Shown here piece after piece: positions 60,918 to 64,000 of a DNA stretch of 64,000 nt. This stretch comes from Nitrosomonas communis (lineage in GTDB: Bacteria; Pseudomonadota; Gammaproteobacteria; Burkholderiales; Nitrosomonadaceae). Position 1 is the stretch's first letter, and every line of letters starts with the position of its first letter. The stretch covers positions 3,038,001-3,102,000 of the forward strand of contig NZ_CP011451.1 in NCBI RefSeq assembly GCF_001007935.1, read 5' to 3'. Position numbers and translations under genes: made by a program. The notes beneath the pieces were generated by a model, which was given only the letters and a program-made list of their open reading frames with translations, did no database searches and was not told the origin of the DNA.

Positions 60918-60950
60918 TTACAATTGCACGCTATACATAGAGGTATAAAA

Positions 60951-61622
60951 ATGTCTTTGAAATTTCTGATTTTTCTTGGTTCAGTGCGTGACAGTACACC
61001 ACCCAGCCCTCCCCGGCTTGGTTTGAGGGTAGCGCAAGCTTGTGTAGTACATATCCAACAGGGAGATCACTTTGCGGAATTGATTGATCCGCTTGCTTTT
61101 AATCTGGAGCCCATCTTCAAACCCCACTTCACTTACGCGCGAGGCAAGGCACCCTCTCAGCTCCAATCCTTGGCGGAAAAGATTGAAAATGCGGATGGTT
61201 ATGTCATGGTGAGTCCCGAATATAATCATTCAATGAGTCCCGCTTTGGCTCACCTGCTCAATCACTTTGGCAGCTCGCTTTTTTCGTATAAACCCAGCGC
61301 GATTGTCACCTATTCAAAGGGCCAATGGGGTGGTGCACGAGCTGCAGTGGGAATGCGCACTTTTTTGTCGGAGCTGGGTTGCTTGCCAGTTTCCGCCATG
61401 ATTCATATACCAAAAGCTCATGAAGTACTTGCTGAAAGCGGAGATTTTGTCAGAAAAATAGATGCTGAGGAATGGAACGACTATTTCGCTCGTACCTTTA
61501 CTCAGCTCAAATGGTGGGCATCAGCTACCCAAAACCAAAGGCGCGCAATCGATCCGCACAAACTGATACGTGCTTTTAGAAGAGATCCCTCTGAAAGAAA
61601 CGCTCCGCAGGCATCTGAATAA
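60951..61622 (+). CDS. NADPH-dependent FMN reductase family protein
   Basis: This flavodoxin-fold protein of about 223 residues starts at ATG 60951 (MSLKFLIFLGSVRDSTPPSP), with GAGG about eight bases upstream. The FMN-binding loop is in the LGSVR segment. Later blocks are ENADGYVMVSPEYNHSMSPA, LLNHFGSSLFSYKPSAIVTY and GQWGGARAAVGMRTFLSELG, all typical of the FMN_red family. It reduces FMN, quinones or azo-type compounds with NAD(P)H. The physiological substrate is unknown. The C-terminal 40 residues are a basic extension. The gene is flanked by DnaA-box-like repeats. Confidence 0.83.
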   Translation: MSLKFLIFLGSVRDSTPPSPPRLGLRVAQACVVHIQQGDHFAELIDPLAFNLEPIFKPHFTYARGKAPSQLQSLAEKIENADGYVMVSPEYNHSMSPALAHLLNHFGSSLFSYKPSAIVTYSKGQWGGARAAVGMRTFLSELGCLPVSAMIHIPKAHEVLAESGDFVRKIDAEEWNDYFARTFTQLKWWASATQNQRRAIDPHKLIRAFRRDPSERNAPQASE

Positions 61623-61837
61623 TAACAATGATGATAAAGGTTAGGCATGAACCTATCTGCATAAAATCAACCTGGACAGATCAATCTGAATCTGACAACC
61701 TTACCTACCGATCGATAAACTGGCAAATAGTCTGTGCCACGCTTCAAAGGAAAGCTGACAAATCAGTTTTGATCAAGAATGGCATAATGAAAATAAAGGC
61801 AGACCATGTGCAAATGCTAGCTTCTTTTTAAAGCAGT

Positions 61838-61912
61838 CGAAATAACCCTTATTCTCCCTCGGCATAATCCAGTTACCCACAGCCTTATCCACGAAAATTG
61901 TGGATAATAACT
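61838..61912 (+). repeat. DnaA-box-like repeat, copy 2
   Basis: Contains TTATCCACG (61885-61893) and, inverted, TGTGGATAA (61899-61907), with 5 bases between them. It is similar to 60593-60666. The remainder of 61623-62046 shows a trace of MITE family 1 near 61740-61785 and no gene. Confidence 0.6.
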
Positions 61913-62046
61913 TTTAGCTATCGGTACAAAGGCTCGAGCTTAGCATCCCTCTGATCTAAACCTTAAAGAAGCAGGTAGCCGGAGAGAATTCATCCCGAAA
62001 AAAGCATAAAATTGATGCGGTCTAATAACTTTCATAGGTAAATCTG

Positions 62047-62439
62047 ATGGAATCAAATCGCTACACACGCGGTCAGGAAGCCCTTGCCAGAATTCATGGA
62101 CATATCGGTGAGGGTGTCATGGATACCCTCAAGGATATCGCACCTGACTTTGCCCGCTTCATTATCGAATTTCCATACGGTGATATTTATTCGCGTGGCG
62201 TTTTGTCCCCGAAAGAACGGCAAATCGCCACCATTGCCTCCCTCACCACCCTCGGCAATGCGCCTACCGAATTGAAGGCCCATATCCAAGGGAGCTTAAA
62301 CGTTGGCTGCACCCGACAGGAAATTGTGGAGGTGATCATTCAAATGGCCGTATATGCCGGCTTTCCGGCCGCGGTGAATGCGCTACTGGTAGCAAAAGAA
62401 GTTTTTGCAGAGCTTGATAAAAATAAAGGTTCTATGTGA
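62047..62439 (+). CDS. Carboxymuconolactone decarboxylase family protein
   Basis: This 130-residue all-helical CMD/AhpD-type protein includes RYTRGQEALARIHGHIGEGV, DTLKDIAPDFARFIIEFPYG, RGVLSPKERQIATIASLTTL, NAPTELKAHIQGSLNVGCTR and QEIVEVIIQMAVYAGFPAAV with NALLVAKEVF. The Cys in NVGCTR is not followed by the CxxC of AhpD, so it looks like the gamma-CMD/4-carboxymuconolactone branch. Many such genes have no proven substrate. It is monocistronic, and the following 300 bp are AT-rich with no gene. Confidence 0.87.
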   Translation: MESNRYTRGQEALARIHGHIGEGVMDTLKDIAPDFARFIIEFPYGDIYSRGVLSPKERQIATIASLTTLGNAPTELKAHIQGSLNVGCTRQEIVEVIIQMAVYAGFPAAVNALLVAKEVFAELDKNKGSM

Positions 62440-62737
62440 AATACTGTGGGTAAGTAAACCGAAGTTTTCCACATAAGATAGAAAGTGTAAGCACCTGCAT
62501 TATTGCTTTGTTATTTATTACTGCTTTATATTGTCAAATAACAAAGTGTGTTTACCTTGATTGTGTCTATTCATTGCTTCAAGGATTTATATGCTTTGTC
62601 ATATTTCTGGTTTTTAAATCATTTCTTTCTTTGTATTAATTTCTTGCTTATTAGTCAGCTCAAAAAGAATTAACTAATGCAGTTTTCATGCATTAAGCTT
62701 ATTTCTATGAATGAGCTATAAATTAAGGAGACAAGTT

Positions 62738-63106
62738 ATGTATAAATTAACTTTAACATTGACAGGGACAATCATACTGGCTAGTACATTCATGTTTACC
62801 AGCATCGTATCTGCTCAGAATATTACAAATGATCAGAGCCCTGCTGGAAGTACTAGCACGCCTGGAACCCCTTATAGTTCTGGTACACCTGTTAGTCCGG
62901 GTACTCCTGGTACGCCAAGTACGCCTGATCGCTCTGTTAGTCCAGATACCCCTTCTAGTCCTGGTACCCCTGGTAGCTCTGTTATTCCAGGCGCCTCTTC
63001 TAGTCCTCGCCCTACTGACACTCCGCGTAGTCCTGGTACTCCTATTAATCCTTCTATTCCTAGTGCTCCTGGTAGTCCTACTACACCTGATGCCTCGCGT
63101 TATTAA
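62738..63106 (+). CDS. Secreted Ser/Pro/Thr-rich low-complexity protein
   Basis: This protein of about 122 residues has a signal peptide (MYKLTLTLTGTIILASTFMF, then TSIVSA) and a mature part made almost only of Ser, Pro, Gly and Thr in loose SPGTP-type repeats (PVSPGTPGTPSTPDRSVSPD, TPSSPGTPGSSVIPG). AAGGAGA six bases before ATG 62738 supports translation and this start. It may be a surface or linker-like protein. I see no domain or family. The repeats are imperfect at DNA level, so copy number may vary between strains. Confidence 0.65.
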   Translation: MYKLTLTLTGTIILASTFMFTSIVSAQNITNDQSPAGSTSTPGTPYSSGTPVSPGTPGTPSTPDRSVSPDTPSSPGTPGSSVIPGASSSPRPTDTPRSPGTPINPSIPSAPGSPTTPDASRY

Positions 63107-63274
63107 TAATCAGCTCGATTATTAACTACTTACTCGTTACCAGAGTAATATTTTTCGGATGAGCAATTCAATCTCAACCTACTGATTCTACAAAGAAGAG
63201 TAACGTCACAATGTTATAGATCAGATTCAGAAGCAAAATCCGAAAAAATAGTGCACAACGGGACCACACAGGAA

Positions 63275-63453
63275 CTGTAAATTATCTAGTCTCACCTTCT
63301 AATACTACCACTTAGTAAGATGATAGAGCTGAGCACCGTAAACTACTAGTGAACTTCACCATTTTTCCTTAGTAAGAAGGTATTAGAACGTAGCTTGAAT
63401 AATTTACAGTCTTCGAGATAGATATAGAAAAAGGCCGCATATGCGGCCTTTTT
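63275..63453 (+). ncRNA. Possible structured RNA ending in a strong terminator
   Basis: Nested inverted repeats occur: CTGTAAATTAT (63275-63285) with ATAATTTACAG (63399-63409), and inside them TTCTAATAC (63297-63305) with GTATTAGAA (63380-63388). CTTAGTAAG occurs twice in the interior. A perfect terminator follows at 63428-63453. No open frame or known RNA family was recognised. The promoter was not identified. Confidence 0.4.
63428..63453. terminator. Strong bidirectional Rho-independent terminator
   Basis: AAAAAGGCCGCAT and ATGCGGCCTTTTT form a perfect 26-bp palindrome with A-run and T-run on either side. It is the strongest terminator in the window. Confidence 0.85.
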
Positions 63454-63723
63454 CCAGGTATTGTGTTTGCAAGTATTAAATTACATCAGGTTCTGTCTTG
63501 ACTCGCTCCTATCCTGATTTTGATGCGCTCTAACATATTTGTTACCAAAAGGGTATATTAGCACGGACAAACCTGGCCGCCATAAACAAGATAAGCAACA
63601 TGGGCTTGTCGGAAAATTCGACCAAAACGAATAGAAACAAAAATCCAGCAATGTCAGGCCAAGAAAATCGCAAAATTAACGGAAACTTTGGCCTGGGAAT
63701 CTTTTCCCTCTCAATTTGCCTAA

Positions 63724-63824
63724 TTTCATTTCCAAATCAAAAATGACACGAAGGCGACCCGCAGACAGTATAAATAATATGGCAAGGTGGAGCCGACAAA
63801 GTCTGTTTTGATTTAGAAATGGAA
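63724..63824 (+). repeat. MITE family 1 copy (101 bp)
   Basis: Ends TTTCATTTCCAAATCAAA and TTTGATTTAGAAATGGAA, with TAA at 63721-63723 and 63825-63827. Apart from this and the terminator, 63107-64000 shows no supported gene. Confidence 0.88.
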
Positions 63825-64000
63825 TAAGCTGGCATATTGAGAGCGAATTTGCCCTATGTATGACATAACGTTATTAGATCAAATTCAATGTCATAAGCGC
63901 TTGAGGTTAAAAACCAGCGTGTGGACGCCTACCTGAAACTGCAATTTCACTAGCCCGCTCTATTTCGCCTGGAACCCAAATAAGCAACTTGATTATAAGA

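Noticed and set aside
62829..63125. 98-aa Leu/Val-rich frame overlapping the Ser/Pro/Thr-rich protein
   Set aside because: It is a shifted-frame shadow of repetitive CCT/GGT codons. The other frame has a signal peptide and ribosome binding site.
1..64000. rRNA, tRNA, tmRNA genes, prophage and CRISPR-Cas
   Set aside because: I looked for typical motifs and gene blocks on both strands and recognised none. A dedicated search could still find a small RNA that I missed.

Overview
This window most likely comes from a betaproteobacterium of the Nitrosomonas type (ammonia oxidiser). That is an inference from gene content and style: a complete mlaFEDCB operon followed by an ABC-2 exporter and ibaG, an RpfE-type protein, a CzcCBA-type metal efflux system, a caa3-like oxidase cluster with a fused subunit I/III, moderate GC, and intergenic regions full of IS relics and short inverted-repeat elements. 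No ammonia-oxidation gene and no rRNA or tRNA gene was recognised.

Layout. 1-276 is the 3' end of aconitase. 0.7-3.5 kb holds a CPA2 (KefB/YbaL-type) antiporter and, upstream of it, a frameshifted and shortened paralogue. 4.3-7.0 kb is a type-II P-type cation ATPase. 7.07-10.03 kb is an IS5-family element whose right terminal repeat has been split by an IS110-family element. 10.0-14.6 kb is rich in short repeats around a DUF2459 lipoprotein, a TIGR01777 epimerase and a tandem UspA protein. 14.8-16.05 kb is a putative Na+/H+ antiporter. 16.2-21.8 kb is the metal-efflux RND operon (czcCBA order, minus strand). 22.6-23.6 kb is the RpfE-type gene. 23.9-29.1 kb is the mla operon. 29.5-34.5 kb holds a secreted nuclease, small proteins and a repeat-rich putative metal-binding protein behind a sigma-54-type promoter. 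34.6-39.2 kb is a degraded acquired region: an eutC pseudogene, IS91-like remnants and a GC-rich GH13 gene. 39.6-45.5 kb is the terminal-oxidase cluster. 45.7-47.6 kb is a GH13 pseudogene split by a second IS110 copy. 48.0-52.2 kb combines an LLM flavoprotein, an aldonolactone oxidase and two sensory-rhodopsin-transducer-like (ASRT) proteins. 52.3-54.5 kb is eutBC. 54.7-59.6 kb is an HNH nuclease gene and hflKC, with a 0.6-kb direct repeat around a three-gene wHTH/DUF5985 cassette. 59.7-63.1 kb is a PagL-like deacylase, an FMN reductase, a CMD-family protein and a low-complexity secreted protein.

The dominant unexplained signal is a dispersed ~101-bp MITE-like element. There are 14 near-complete copies plus fragments, with ends TTCCATTTC and GAAATGGAA and 3-bp target duplications (TTA or TAA). 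One copy sits inside an eutC pseudogene whose intact paralogue, in the same window, preserves the empty target site, so past mobility is visible directly. A second ~100-bp AT-rich family has similar ends and TTA/TCA duplications. No autonomous partner is present here. Other points of interest are the ASRT paralogues without a rhodopsin, the 13 x 12-residue Gly/Lys/Asp/His repeat protein between two RTX-tail-like domains, and two 1,632-bp IS110 copies with long non-coding left ends that may encode bridge RNAs.
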